Shown here piece after piece: positions 33,921 through 46,030 of a stretch of 64,000 bases of DNA. Source of the stretch: Miscanthus floridulus. Lineage: Eukaryota; Streptophyta; Magnoliopsida; Poales; Poaceae. Each line of letters starts with the position of its first letter. Position 1 is the first letter of the stretch. The position numbers and the translations under genes were made by a program. The DNA lies in contig NC_089581.1 of NCBI RefSeq assembly GCF_019320115.1, forward strand, positions 65,329,310 to 65,393,309. The letters run 5' to 3'. A model generated the notes under the pieces. That model was not told where the DNA came from and did no database searches. It saw nothing but the letters and a program-made list of their open reading frames with translations.

Positions 33921-34566
33921 ATGACTTTGGAGTGCGATGTCGAAGTAGAGGCCATCCAACATAGACGAGGGGTGCTGGCCACCTTCGCTGAGAAGGGGCT
34001 GCTCCCGCCGAAGGAGGTGGCGCATTGGAGGGCTCCTACGCTAAGGGAAGCTGTTCTACGACCATGGGCCGATGAGGTTGTCTCCTTCCTCGCCTTGCAC
34101 GAGCGTGGGCTTGGATATCTCATGCACTGGTTCTTACGTGAGCTCCTCAATGAGTGGGGCCTAGAGCTGCAGCACCTCAATTCGACTAGAGTATTGCATG
34201 TTGCCGGTTTCATCACCGTCTATGAGGCCTTCCTCGGGATGGAGCCACACGTGGACCTTTTTCGGTGGATCTTCATCGGGTGAGCCTTGTCGGAGGGGAA
34301 GCCACCCAGAACCATGCCAGTTAGGGGCTTTGCCTTGTAGAAGAAGCTGAGGCCATCGGTCTCCTACCCCGCGTACTCCCCCTATGACTCCAATCGGGGG
34401 TGGCATGGCGAGTGGTTCTGCATTAGGAACCCAGTGGAGGCGCCATTCCTGCCGTTCATCATAAGAAGGCCTGAGAGGCAGGAGAGTTGGTCATGGGGTC
34501 TCTCCAGTTGGTAGAACAAGCTGGAGGTCAACGAGGCAGAGCTTCAGAAGCTAGTGTAGCATGGCC
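33921..34566 (+). pseudogene. antisense gene of G2, exon 1 part a (Transposase_28 domain)
   Basis: The frame is open from ATG 33921 through EKGLLPPKEVAHWRAP, LLNEWGLELQHLNS and YEAFLGMEPHVDLF. It continues in the same frame past TGA (about 34281), TAG (about 34338, 34513 and 34555) with SYPAYSPYDSNRGWHGEWF and NPVEAPFLPF, up to the TK1 insertion at 34567. It resumes at 44211. It is the best-preserved copy of the conserved N-terminal domain in the window. See the G1 copy for gene structure. Confidence 0.82.
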
Positions 34567-37500
34567 TGTAGCACCCGGTTTTAAGAACAAAACCAGATAC
34601 ACACCATATGTGAGCCCAGGAAGTAAAATCTCACATATAGCTACAAATAGGGGTAATATCAAAAGACAATGCTTAAATACATAGCATATTAGTATAAAGA
34701 TTATAACCTCTGAGTATAGACAATGGAAAGACAACTCCGATCTTCAGGCGAAGACTCCAAATCCACAAGGACAACTGACTGGTTGATCACAAGCCTAATT
34801 CCTCCAAACTCTAGCAATCTGGTACCCATCCGGGATTTTTATCCAAATAATTGAAAAGTAAAGCAACCGTAAGTACATGTCATACTCAACAAATATAACA
34901 TGGGTTCATGAGGCTCAAAAGGCTGACACTAGTTTAACTGCCATTAGCTTTTAATGAGTCATGATTTTAGCATAGGAGTAGCAACAAGTTTATCTCAAGC
35001 CCATAACACATGATCAGGTAAACATGAATAATGAATAGCATAAACAGTAATCATTAATGAGCATCTTCATCATCAGTATCATATGTGTTCATCATCATTA
35101 ACCATTAGTGATCATCTATTCCGTAAATGTTCCAAGGCCACTCGTGACCATGAGCACGGCTGATATACCAGTTTTACACTCTACAGAGGTTGTACACTTT
35201 CACTGTGAGTCGTGATTTACCCTTTCGCCTGAGGTGATCAGCCTCTTGACCCACTACCAAGAAACGTCGGCAGGGTTCACTATGAAGCCTTTCAAAGGTT
35301 CGTCTAACAAGTTAGGGCCATTAGATTCACTCGGCAAACAGATATAGGAACCCCCCTGTCGAATGGCACAATCCCATCATGGCTATACACATAAGAGTAG
35401 AGGTTGTCCTATACCTGATTCGGCAAGCTATTCTTACACCAATAAAGGTAACCACTAACAAGCTAGAAAATGTCCTCATACTAAGCTAAAGCCAGAGCCA
35501 TGTAGCCCTCACAGTTGTACTATAAGTCCCGGATGATCACTTACAGATAAGTCCTTAGGGAGAGGAATCTAGAGCACCATAAAATAGCCCAATGCTCTAG
35601 CCCCCTTCTTCTATATTGCTAAAAGCATCTTTAGTGTTTATTGCATATACCATTAGTCAAGTTACAAGATCATGGTTCCAGTTGAGCACTAGCATCATAC
35701 TACCCAATGCAACAACCCAAAGGTGTCAAGGTACAAGATATCAAATATCTAGGATATCCTTATTGGCAACAAGGTAGACACATGCAATATGAATTAAGTG
35801 ATTAACGGTGAATAGGCAACAAGAAAGATCCCATGCTATACTTGCCTTAAACACTGATCCTTCGGTAAGCTTTAATCTTCAACGTTCTTCTTCTTCTTCT
35901 TGATCACCACGTTTATCTCACCGACTGGACGAAATCATAAATCACCACACAAGCATCCATACAATCACACACGAAGAAAACAATAGAACTAAATTAGAAC
36001 AATACACCAAACATAAAATCAAGAAGAAAAGTTTGTAAAATGAATCTATGTCTCGCTACGAACACATAGACGTGAAAAGCACACTAATCGGAGCTACGGT
36101 TAAAAAGGTACATCTACCGAAAGATCTACTCATAAAACTATTAGTTTCTTGTGTTTTAATTTTATAAAAACATATATAAGATATTTTATAGATAATGTAA
36201 ATTAAGTCAAATTCAGATTTGATTTATAAACTAAAATAAAACAAGTCATATTTTATTTATAAAATCCAGTTGCATAATTGTTATTTAAGATATGATTCAA
36301 ACCATGAAGTTCCAGTATTAGTGACATGATAAACACTATTACTGACATGTAGATCTCATCGCTGTGAATCTAACGCAACTTGAATGGACTAAAACGGATC
36401 TAAAACGCAAAAGATATGAAACAAACAAGATTTCCTTTATTAAAATAATAGATTAATTCTAACCTCAAATTTTAAAAGTTGAAAACCTACTTTAACAGTA
36501 GTATTAACATGTAGATTATGAAATTATGAACCTAACGCAATTTGAACACGTCAAATTGGAGTTAAAACGGAGAAGTTGTGGCTAAAACAAAATCAGTGGT
36601 AAATCTGTAAATAAGTGAAAACGTATTTTAGACTTAACCGAAACAAAATACGCTTTCAAATGAAGAAAACAAAATCTGAAAACATGTTTTGGACTGCGGG
36701 TTCTAATTGGAAGAAATTGAGGGGCTCTTTATAAAGATGGCATGCGAAGGGGTAAGTTCTATTCCTAACCGTTGATCTAGATTTGGACGATCAGGATCCA
36801 ATCGGGGAGGGAGAGAGAGGAGGCTGCCGGCAGGAATAGAGCGGGAGCGGCGGCGCCATTGTCGGTGAAGCGATGAGCTCGTCGGAGACATAGGTTCTTG
36901 GCTTATAGAGCATGGTTTTTTGAACGGAAAGATCCAGCAGATAGAGGAGAGGGTGGGGAACTCACCGGTCACAAAAGAAGCAAGCGGGGACCAACAGAGG
37001 ATGCGGCGGCGCTCGGCGAGGCGGCGACGACACTCCAAGCTTGCGGCGGCGCTAGGGCTAGCTACTTTAGCATGAACAGGGGTGGCGCTTGCTACGGGGT
37101 TGGATGAGGCTCGAGCTTGGGCGACTATTTAAGGGCGCAGAGGCGTGGGCAACACGGCACGGGGCGCGTAGCTGGGACAGACACGGACGACAATGGCGGC
37201 AGTGGTGTCCGCCTAGGTCACGACACAGAGGAAGAAGCGCCTGACGGCTGGGTCCAGCGCGTCAGTGGGGCGGAGGAAAGGGACATGGTGCGGCATCTGG
37301 CTAGGCTAGGCACCGACTGGGCCGCTGCGGAGCAGGCCGGGCTAAAACCGAGAGGGAGAGCTGGACTGAGAGAGAGAGGCCAGGGTGGGCTGCCAAACTG
37401 GCCGAAGCATGAGGCTAGGCTGCGGGGACAGAGGAAAGGCCGAGCTGGCATGGAGCCTAGGCTGAAAAAGAAAGAGGGAGGATGAGTTTTCCTTTTCCAT

Positions 37501-37907
37501 TTCTTTTCCTATTTCATTTTCAAAACCAAATTCAAATATGAACCGAATGCAACTTCTAATAAAGTTTTGAATATTCTTTTCAATTCTAATAAAAGTACGC
37601 AAATTTTAGTAAGTTTTCAAAAACAACTTTTTAATTTTTTTCTAATTTTCTTTTCCTTTACTTCAAATCCATTCTTCATTTATTTTCATTTGAAAAAGCA
37701 ATTTAACCCATTTTGAATTTTCAATCAAAATTACTCAACCAAATAAATCAAATGCAAGGGCATGCACGCTCAAACATGTTGCTAAACCTTATGATAAATT
37801 TTAATTTAATGAAAAATTTTAGTTTCCTATATTTCATGTGCACAAAAATTCACAAATAAATCATTTTAACTCTATTTTCAAAAGTGGTAAATTTTGGGGT
37901 GTTACAA
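34567..37907 (-). repeat. 3' LTR of TK1
   Basis: In window orientation it starts TGTAGCACCCGGTTTTAAG and ends TTGGGGTGTTACA. It is collinear with 40857-44210 and more distantly with 53580-~57100. The GC-rich block 36720-37480 gives long but unsupported ORFs. Confidence 0.92.
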
Positions 37908-37923
37908 TTCTACCCCCCTTAAG
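37908..37923 (-). other. polypurine tract of TK1
   Basis: The reverse complement reads TTAAGGGGGGTAGAAT, directly before the 3' LTR. The same TTAAGGGGGG wording precedes the TK2 3' LTR. Confidence 0.85.
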
Positions 37924-39641
37924 ATGAATCTCGTCCCCGAGATTCGGACGACGTCGACTAGGAGATAGGAATACTACGTCTTTAGACTCTTCTTTACTTC
38001 CTCGTGAAGTTCCATCGTCTTGATAAGGTTCCACTTCCAACAAAGCCTGATGAACCACTTGGTCAGAAGGAGTATCTACCACCAATCTTCAAAACATTAA
38101 TGATTCCGGTCAAGTCAATCGAACTTGGAATACAATTCTTAATCCTTGGTGTCACCCAAACCTTCTTAGCACCATTCTCCATTGCTAAGAGCATCGGCCA
38201 TGACTTTGCTCCTTGAAGTGATAGCACATTTCCAAGTCATAATCAATCTCATTCCAATGAAGATATCACAAGCTCAAGACCAACTTAGTGAAGATGTCCT
38301 GTAGATTCTTATGATCCTCCTAAATGTCACCTTTACTTCCAAAAAGACAATACTTCCATGCTCCACAATGGATAACTCCAAGTAACATGTCGGTTAGTTC
38401 AACTCACGCTTCCTTAGTTGACTTAATGAACAAGCCACTTCTTTTCCTCTCATATAAGGACACATTCCACACCTTGACAGGGTGCATCCTAGTGGATATA
38501 AAGCTCTTGTCCCGATCTGATAAAGCTAACACATAGGTTTTACTCCAACCTCTTCTTGGATTCCCTCAAACATTTGCCTGAGGTCTTTTGGTCCAACTAA
38601 CTAAAAAACTTCTCCGGTAGCTCTACCAAAATCTTGATGATCTTGGATAAACCTCCCTTGATCCTTTAATCAAATCTCATTGAGACTCTGAGTTTCTCTC
38701 ATATCTTTGGGTACCACCACGCTTCTGCTGCACAAACTAGAACGTAGGATACTTCACCTTACAAATTCTTCAACATGGCTACCCCCCTTAAGAAAAGATA
38801 AACTAAGGGACACCAAAGTATAGCTTGCATCTCCTTCTAAATGAGCTAACTAATATCTTGACGTTCCACCATCCCAATGATACTCTTGTATATGGGCAAG
38901 AACAAGAAATCTGGAATTCCTCACGAGCAGAAAAACAGCAGCGGCGTAAAATGGCTGTAACTCTCATTATGTTAATCCAATGATATTGTAGCTCATACCG
39001 TTGGAAAGCTTATAAAATTATCCATAAGTTCCTTACAGAACACTTTTCTAAATTCTGCCATTAACTTGGTCGAAAACAGGGTACAACAGAAACTATTCTG
39101 GGTTCCAACAGCACAAATGCATTGGCTTGTGATTTTCGTATCTCCATAACCAAAATAGCTATCAGGATGATTCTTATGCTCAAAGAAACATATTGATGTC
39201 TACTGTTGTCCAGAATTTTCTCATGATTTTTGGTTGTCCAAGAATAGAGATATAAGCCGAAGAGTGCAGACTGCTCCAAAAAGACAGGATAAGGAAAACA
39301 GAAGAAAATCAAAACCCGACTTTTTATCCCACTAATCCTTATACCTTAGGCCTATAAGCTAAATGAAATTGTGGTAAGACCCAACAAGATTATTGCAATC
39401 ATTACAAAGATTCAAAACAATCATAAGCATAATGACAATTCAACAAGCAATAAAGATGCATAATTCAATTATTGACTCAACTTGCGATACTATCGTTTTT
39501 ATTACATAAAGGGCACCAACTCCTATTCCTTAAACATGGTGTGGTTACATGAGCATCTAGGGTAGCATCTCTTGCATGGGAGTGAGAGTGACACATCATC
39601 CACTTCATCAATTTCATCATGGGCTTTCTTCATGTTGTGTG
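37924..39641 (-). other. TK1 interior downstream of its ORF
   Basis: About 1.7 kb without a supported ORF on either strand. There is no trace of reverse transcriptase or integrase wording that I can see. Confidence 0.55.
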
Positions 39642-40661
39642 TCACTTATCACTTGCTGGTGGTAGTCCGGTAGTGATCTGACTCTGGCTACTTCCATGGT
39701 GTAATTGTTGATTCTTCCATGGGCAAAATTTAGCATAATGTCCTTGTTGGCAACGATAACACATGATCTTAGCTATATCTTTTGTGGTATAAAATTCCAT
39801 AGAATTGTTGCTAGGTGTGTTGCCAACTTGCTGACTCTGAAGGTTCGTCTTTGTTGGATTTGACCGCTTTTTAACTCGTTTGATCTTTTGGGGTTGAAAC
39901 TCCTTATAGGTGATCGTCCACCCATCTATGCATACCTCCGGTGGAAAGAGTGGAGTAATCTTAGCTTGAGAAACTTTTAACTCTTTAGAGTCGGAGTTTA
40001 TCTGACTAGGGATTGGAGCTGGATGTGACAATGTAGTAGAACTCGAATATTGATTGCTTCCCAATTCTAGCTTTGGTGAGACTACCTTCCTCTTCTTATC
40101 CACATTGTCCTCAGGTACAAGCTAAATACCTTCATACTCAATTCTTTCTCCTGATGGTGTTGTTAGAAGAACCAAACGTTGGGCACGCTTAATCACTCCT
40201 TTATAGGCAGACAACCATCCATGTCCTAAGATAACATCAATTTTCATTGACTCCAAAATGATAAGGTTTGCCATGAAGTTCACCCCCTTTATGTCAAGAC
40301 TAACTTTTGGGCATATATGGTCTGCCTTCACTTCACCTCCTAGAGAATTAATCATCACCGATTTCCTTATCGGAAGCATAGTTATCTTGTGGTCTTCTAC
40401 ATATTGGCTAGAGATAAACGAATGTGAAGCTCTGGGATCAAACATCACTTTGGCGGGAGCTGAGTTTACTAGAATGAATCCATACACAACCTCCTTAGTT
40501 CCATGAGTAGTAGTCATATCCACATTATTCAATCTTCCTTGGATGTAGTTTCTCTTTACTTTACTTCCTTGCTCCTGTTTCTTTTTGTCGAAGGCAGTTA
40601 AGGACAACATAGCTTGATCCCCCTGACCTTTGATACCGGTGGTCTCCTCATTACGACCCAT
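39642..40661 (-). CDS. TK1 ORF: retropepsin-like domain followed by CCHC zinc knuckle (one in-frame TAG)
   Basis: The frame runs from ATG 40661 to the stop after 39642, about 340 codons, with a single TAG near 40122. The N-terminal half is aspartic-protease-like: VMFDPRASHSFISSQYV and IDVILGHGWLSAYKGVI match the FDSGASHSFIS and DVILGMDWL blocks of gypsy protease. The catalytic Asp is kept, but the next two residues are Pro-Arg, so activity is unlikely. After a basic linker (KIKRVKKRSN) comes CYRCQQGHYAKFC (about 39760-39720), a CCHC nucleic-acid-binding knuckle. In gag-pol the knuckle precedes the protease; here the order is reversed and capsid is absent. The role in a non-autonomous element is unknown. 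Confidence 0.75.
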
Positions 40662-40841
40662 CTATATAGATGAAGAGAGAAGGTTTAGAATAGAGGCAAG
40701 GTTTTCATAATAGAACAGAGGCTGAAGTGAGCATAACCTTTTAGAAAATAACAAGGTTGGAGGGAAAACAAGAAGTAAGCAAAGATAAAAGAATGCTAAA
40801 ACATCCAGTTCTATCTAGGCGTGTGTCCTACAGTCAGCATT

Positions 40842-40853
40842 GCTCTGATACCA
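40842..40853 (-). other. primer-binding site of TK1 (initiator tRNA-Met)
   Basis: The reverse complement is TGGTATCAGAGC, the standard tRNA-iMet primer site, three bases inside the LTR end at 40857. It fixes the element on the minus strand. Confidence 0.95.
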
Positions 40854-40856
40854 CTC

Positions 40857-43800
40857 TGTAGCACCCGGTTTTAAGAACAAAACCAGATACACACCATATG
40901 TGAGCCCAGGAAGTCAAATCTCACATATAGCTACAAATAGGGGTAATATCAAAAGAAAATGCTTAAATACATGGCGTATTAGTATAAAGATTATAACCTC
41001 TGAGTATAGACAGCAGAAAGACAACTCCGATCTTCAAGCGAAGACTCTAAATCCACAGGGACAACTGACTAGTTGATCAAAAGCCTAATTCCTCCAAACT
41101 CTAGCAATCTGGTACCCATCCAGGATTTTTATCCAAATAATTGAAAAGTAAAGCAAGCATAAGTACATGTCGTACTCAATAAATATAACATGGGGTTCAT
41201 GAGGCTCAAAAGGCTGACACTGGTTTAACTGCGATTAGCTTTTAATGAGTCATGATTTTAGCATAGGAGTAGCAACAAGTTTATCTCAAGCCCATAACAC
41301 ATGATTAGGTAAACATGAATAATGAATAGCATAAACAGTAATCATTAATGAGCATCTTCATCATTAGTATCATCTGTGTTCATCATCATTAACCATTAGT
41401 GATCATCTATTCCGTAAATGTTCCAAGGCCACTCGTGACCGTGAGCACGGCTGATATACCAGTTTTACACTCTGCAGAGGTTGTACACTTTCACTGTGAG
41501 TCGTGATTTACCCTTTCGTCCGAGGTGATCAGCCTCTTGACCCACTACCAAGGAAGGTTGGCAGGGTTCACTATGAAGCCTTTCAAAGGTTCGTCTAACA
41601 AGTTAGGGCCATTAGATTCACTTGGCAAACAGATATAGGAACCCCCTGTCGAATGGCACAATCCCATCACGGCTATACACATAAGAGTAGAGGCTGTCCT
41701 ATACCTAATTCGGCAAGCCATTCTTACGCCAATAAAGGTAACCACTAACAAGCTAGAAAAGGTCCTCATACTGAGCTAAAGCCAGAGCCATGTAGCCCTC
41801 ACAGTTGTACTATAAGTCTTGGATGATCACTTATAGATAAGTCCTTAGGGAGAGGAATCTAGAGCACCATAAAATAGCCCAACGCTCTAGCCCCCTTGTT
41901 CCATGTTGCTAAAAGCATCTTTTAGTGTTTATTGCATATACCATTAGTCAAGTTACAAGATCATGGTTCCAGTTGAGCACTAGCATCATACTACCCAATG
42001 CAATAACCCAAAGGTGTCAAGGTACAAGATATCAAATATCTAGGATATTCTTATTGGCAACAAGGTAGACACATGCAATATGAATTAAGTGATTAATGGT
42101 GAATAAGCAACAAGAAAGATCCCATGCTATACTTGCCTTAAACACCGATCCTTCGGTAAGCTTTAATCTTCAACGTTCTTCTTCTTCTTCTTGATCACCA
42201 CGTTTATCTCATCGACTAGACGAAATCATAAAGCACCACACAAGCATCCATACAATCACACATGAAGCAAACAATAGAACTAAATTAGAACAGTACACCA
42301 AACATAAAATCAAGAAGAAAAGTTTGTAAAACGAATCTACGTCTCGCTACGAACACATAGACGCGAAAAGCACACTAATCGGAGCTACAGTTAAAAAGAT
42401 ACATCTACCGAAAGATCTACTCATAAAACTATTAGTTTCATGTGTTTTAATTTTATAAAAACATATATAAGATATTTTATAGATAATGTAAATTAGGTCA
42501 AATTTAGATTTGATTTATAAAACTAAAATAAAACAAGTCATATTTTATTTACAAAATCCAGTTGCATAATTGTTATTTAAGATATGATTCAAACCACGAA
42601 GTTCCAGTACTAGTGACATAATAAACACTATTACTGACGCGTAGATCTCGTCGCTGTAAATCTAACGCGACTTGAATGGACTAAAACGAATCTAAAACGC
42701 AAAAGATATGAAACAAGCAAGATTTCCTTTATTAAAATAATAGATTAATTCTAACCTCAAATTTTAAAAGTTGAAAACCTACTTTAACAGTAGTATTAAC
42801 ATGTAGATTATGAAATTATGAACCTAACGCAATTTGAATGGGTCAAATCAGAGTTAAAACGGAGAAGTTATGGCTAAAACAAAACCAGTGGCAAATCTGT
42901 AAATAAGTGAAAACGTATTTTAGACTTAACCGAAACAAAATACGCTTTCAAATGAAGAAAACAAAATCTGAAAACATGTTTTGGACTGCGGGTTCTAATT
43001 GGAAGAAACTGAGGGGCTCTTTATAAAGATGGCATGCGAAGGGGTAGGTTCTATTCCTAACCGTTGATCTAGATTTGGACGATCAGGATCCAATCGGTGA
43101 GGGAGAGGAGGAGGCTGCCGGCCGGAATAGAGCGGGCGCGGCGGCGCCATTACCGGTGAAGCGATGAGCTCACCGGAGACATTGGTTCTTGGCTTATAGA
43201 GCATGGTTTTCGAACGGAATGATCCAGGAGATAGATGAGAGGGTGGGGAACTCACCGGTCACAAAAGAAGCGAGCGGGGACCAACAGAGGATGCGGCGGC
43301 GCTCGACGAGGCGGCGATGTCACTCCAAGCTTGCGGCGGCGCTAGGTCTAGCTACTTTGGCATGAGCAGGGGTGGCGCTTGCTACGGGGTTGGATGTGGC
43401 TCGAGCTTGGGTGACTATTTAAGGGCGCGGAGGCGTGGGCAACACGACACAGGGCGCGTAGCAGGGACGAACACGGACGGCAAATGGCGGCGGTGGTGTC
43501 CACCTGGGTCATGACGTGGAGGAAGAAGCGTCTAATGGCTAGGTCCAGCGCGTCAGCGGGGTGGAGGAAAGGGACACGACGCGGTGTCTGGCTGGGCCGG
43601 GCGCCGACTGGGCCGCTATGGAGCTGGCGTGGGAGCAGGCCGGGCTAAAACTGAGTGGGAGAGCTAGACTGAGAGAGAGAGGCCGGGGTGGGTTGTCGAA
43701 CTAGCCAAAGCATGAGGCTGGGCTGCGGGGACAGAGGAAAGGCCGGGCTGGCATGGAGCCTGGGCTGAAAAAGAAAGAGGGAGGATGAGTTATCCTTTTC

Positions 43801-44210
43801 CATTTCTTTTCCTATTTAATTTTCAAAACCAAATTCAAATATGAACCGAATGCAACTTCTAATAAAGTTTTGAATATTCTTTTCAATTCTAATAAAAGTA
43901 CGCAAATTTTAGTAAGTTTTCAAAAACAAAATTTTAATTTTTTTTCTAATTTTCTTTTCCTTTACTTCAAATCCATTCTTCATTTATTTTCATTTGAAAA
44001 AGCAATTTAACCCATTTTGAATTTTCAATCAAAACTACTCAACCAAATAAATCAAATGCAAGGGCATGCATACTCAAACATGTTGCTAAACTTTATGATA
44101 AATTTTAATTTAATGAAAAAATTTAGTTTTCTATATTTCATGTGCACAAAAATTCATAAATAAATCATTTTAACTCTATTTTCAAAAGTGGCAAATTTTG
44201 GGGTGTTACA
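40857..44210 (-). repeat. 5' LTR of TK1
   Basis: It shows the same sequence as 34567-37907 with scattered single-base differences and small indels. It is followed by CGGCC and the resumed G2 antisense gene. Confidence 0.92.
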
Positions 44211-44419
44211 CGGCCTCGATGGGCTACGACTGTTCCACACCTTCTTCCACCATTGAGTCGCCCTGCTAGCGGAGAGGAGGCGGCCGATGTGGGCATACTC
44301 TGGCCCAATGGATCCTGACCGCATGTCGCCAGAGGAGTTGTCGAAGGATGACGTCTAGAGTTGACTCAACCGGGTGCTGCAACTAAGGGACAAAGAGTCC
44401 CTTGAAGGAAAGCCCGGAC
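44211..44419 (+). pseudogene. antisense gene of G2, exon 1 part b
   Basis: It continues in frame from 34566 once TK1 and one duplication are removed: GLDGLRLFHTFFHH, then after TGA VALLAERRRPMWAY, MSPEELSKDDV, TAG, TGA and LNRVLQLRDKES. It matches G1 exon 1 at about 14830-14620. It is cut at 44420 by TK2. The rest of exon 1, intron 1 and most of exon 2 are missing from the window. Confidence 0.8.
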
Positions 44420-45407
44420 TATAACACCCTGATGTTACGAGCTCGTTTAGCACCATGATTTAGGCTAAGTAAAAATTTTCAAAACAAGTTTCTCGAAATT
44501 TTTGATTTAAAATGTACTTGATGCGATAAGCGAATCCCGTGTGACTTAGTTTTGTGGACTCTAATAAACGCCCAAGTTAAATTACTTAGTGCATAAAGAT
44601 ATTTAGGAATGTCGAATGGCAATGCTAGCAAATGGTTTGTTCTGTTAGATTAAGCATGAAAAGCAACTTTTATAAATAAAATAAAATCCATTAATAAATA
44701 GAACGATATATATATACTCACGGGTTTATTTTGATAAGCACAAACTGACAAGAGAGAGAGCGCAACAGATTTGTTTATTTTTCCTGGCGTACAACGTACT
44801 CGTTGCATAGCAATTATTCACCGTCTCGTTCTCGTCGTGGCTCTGCACCCTGGCACGTCCGTTTACTTGTGTCCCTGTCTTTCTCTCCATCGTTTGTGTC
44901 ATGTCTAAACTTTTTAATTGGAGCACGGTCTCTGTCGTGCCCATGTCCTCGCTAAGTGCCACCGTCCTTTTGCCTGCTTCGTCGCATCATCTCTGCCTGC
45001 TTTGCTTGACTTACTACCGAGCCTCGCGCTGCTCCCCTTCCTCTATTTTTCTACAGCCTCGGTCTTGTCTCTGCCTGCCTCTTCTTGTCTCTGCTCTCCT
45101 TTTTCACTCTACCAGACAAGCAGCTCAGAATCATTAGCACCACAGCAAAGCACGCACGCAAGCAACACAGCTCATCCTTGTCGTGTACACTGACATGACA
45201 GTGTCGTGTAGGCCGGTACACCTCCAAGCTACTGCTACTGCCTCCTACCCTCTGCTTCTTCTACTTCTTGAGGATGCCTGGCCGCTGCTCGACTTGCCCA
45301 CCCTACTCTCCACTGCTAGCTCACTGCAGCAGTCTCTCCTCTACTCCCACTCCTTCTCTAGGCTGGGTCTGGCGGTGAGCGAGATCGAGCACTGCTAGCA
45401 AGTCAAG

Positions 45408-45590
45408 ATGGTGGCGTCTCGTAGGTTCAAGCCCATCATGGAGTGCTCCTCGGAGGGGTGGTTGGAGCAGGCGGCAGTGGCCGTCCTGAACGGCACACTG
45501 CTCATCTTCCAGAGCACATTCCTCTACTACCTCCTTGTGGCGCTAGAGACCAGGAGCATCCTCCGCACTGCACTGCTGCTCCTATTCGTG
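45408..45590 (+). pseudogene. captured fragment of a plant glycerol-3-phosphate acyltransferase (GPAT) gene, 5' LTR copy
   Basis: From ATG 45408, VASRRFKPIMECSSEG, then NGTLLIF and LYYLLVALETRSILRTALLLL follow the N-terminus of land-plant sn-2 GPATs of the cutin/suberin type, where a HAD-like motif DLDGTLL is followed by a hydrophobic segment. Here that motif reads VLNGTLL, with both aspartates lost. Similarity ends near 45590 after LLLLFVP. The CT-rich stretch upstream (about 44990-45407) may be the captured 5' UTR. The same fragment is in the 3' LTR at 53425. Identification is from memory of the family, without a search. Confidence 0.7.
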
Positions 45591-45799
45591 CCAGGAGCCA
45601 CCATGTGCCACGCATCCCATCGTTGTCGCCGGTTTTCCCCCCACCTAGCCAACGCTGTGGAGCCACGCCTCCACCGCAGCGCCATTGCCACGGCCCGCAT
45701 GATGCCGAGCTACTCCGCCTCGCCTCGCTCCTCGCATCCGAGCACGCCGAGCCATGCTGCCCCACGCCATGTCCCCGTCGTGGCCCATCTTGGCGAGCA

Positions 45800-46030
45800 G
45801 CCACTGCCATTGTTTTCGCTGACCCCAGCGACAACCATGTCAGTTTGGACCTCGACCTCGCTGCATATGGGTTCATCCTCAAGAGAGGTAACCTTGTGAT
45901 GGAGTGGATCGACTACCATAGTGCGGACCGCCGCCTAGAGATGTTCCTGAGCTATGCCGCGAACGCCAAGCCAACGCGACTGGTCCTCTCCGTCGCTATG
46001 GACCTCTCGCCATACCTCGTAGGCCGCATT
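45800..46030 (+). pseudogene. captured fragment resembling an L-type lectin domain (lectin receptor kinase type)
   Basis: In a different frame from the GPAT piece, DPSDNHVSLDLDL, MEWIDYHSADRRLEMFLSY and TRLVLSVAMDLSPYL follow the order of plant legume-lectin domains (NHVGVDL, W-[IV]-[DE]-Y-...-RL-[ENS]-V, P-x-LSV-x-x-DLSP). Beyond 46030 similarity stops. The 3' LTR is truncated before this point, so there is no second copy to compare. No kinase domain follows. Confidence 0.55.

Larger units (their letters stand above)
34562..44215 (-). mobile_element. Tekay/Del-like LTR element TK1, non-autonomous, inserted in the G2 antisense gene
   Basis: LTRs lie at 34567-37907 and 40857-44210 (about 3.3 kb each). 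The target duplication is TGGCC (34562-34566) and CGGCC (44211-44215), differing by one C/T transition. The primer site and polypurine tract place the 5' LTR on the right. The 2.95-kb interior encodes one protease-CCHC ORF and no reverse transcriptase, RNase H or integrase. The LTRs are nearly identical by eye, so this is one of the younger insertions. Confidence 0.92.

Noticed and set aside
45408..45899. A functional host GPAT or lectin gene
   Set aside because: Only about 60 and 75 residues of each family are present, in different frames, inside an LTR, with catalytic motif changes and no following domains.
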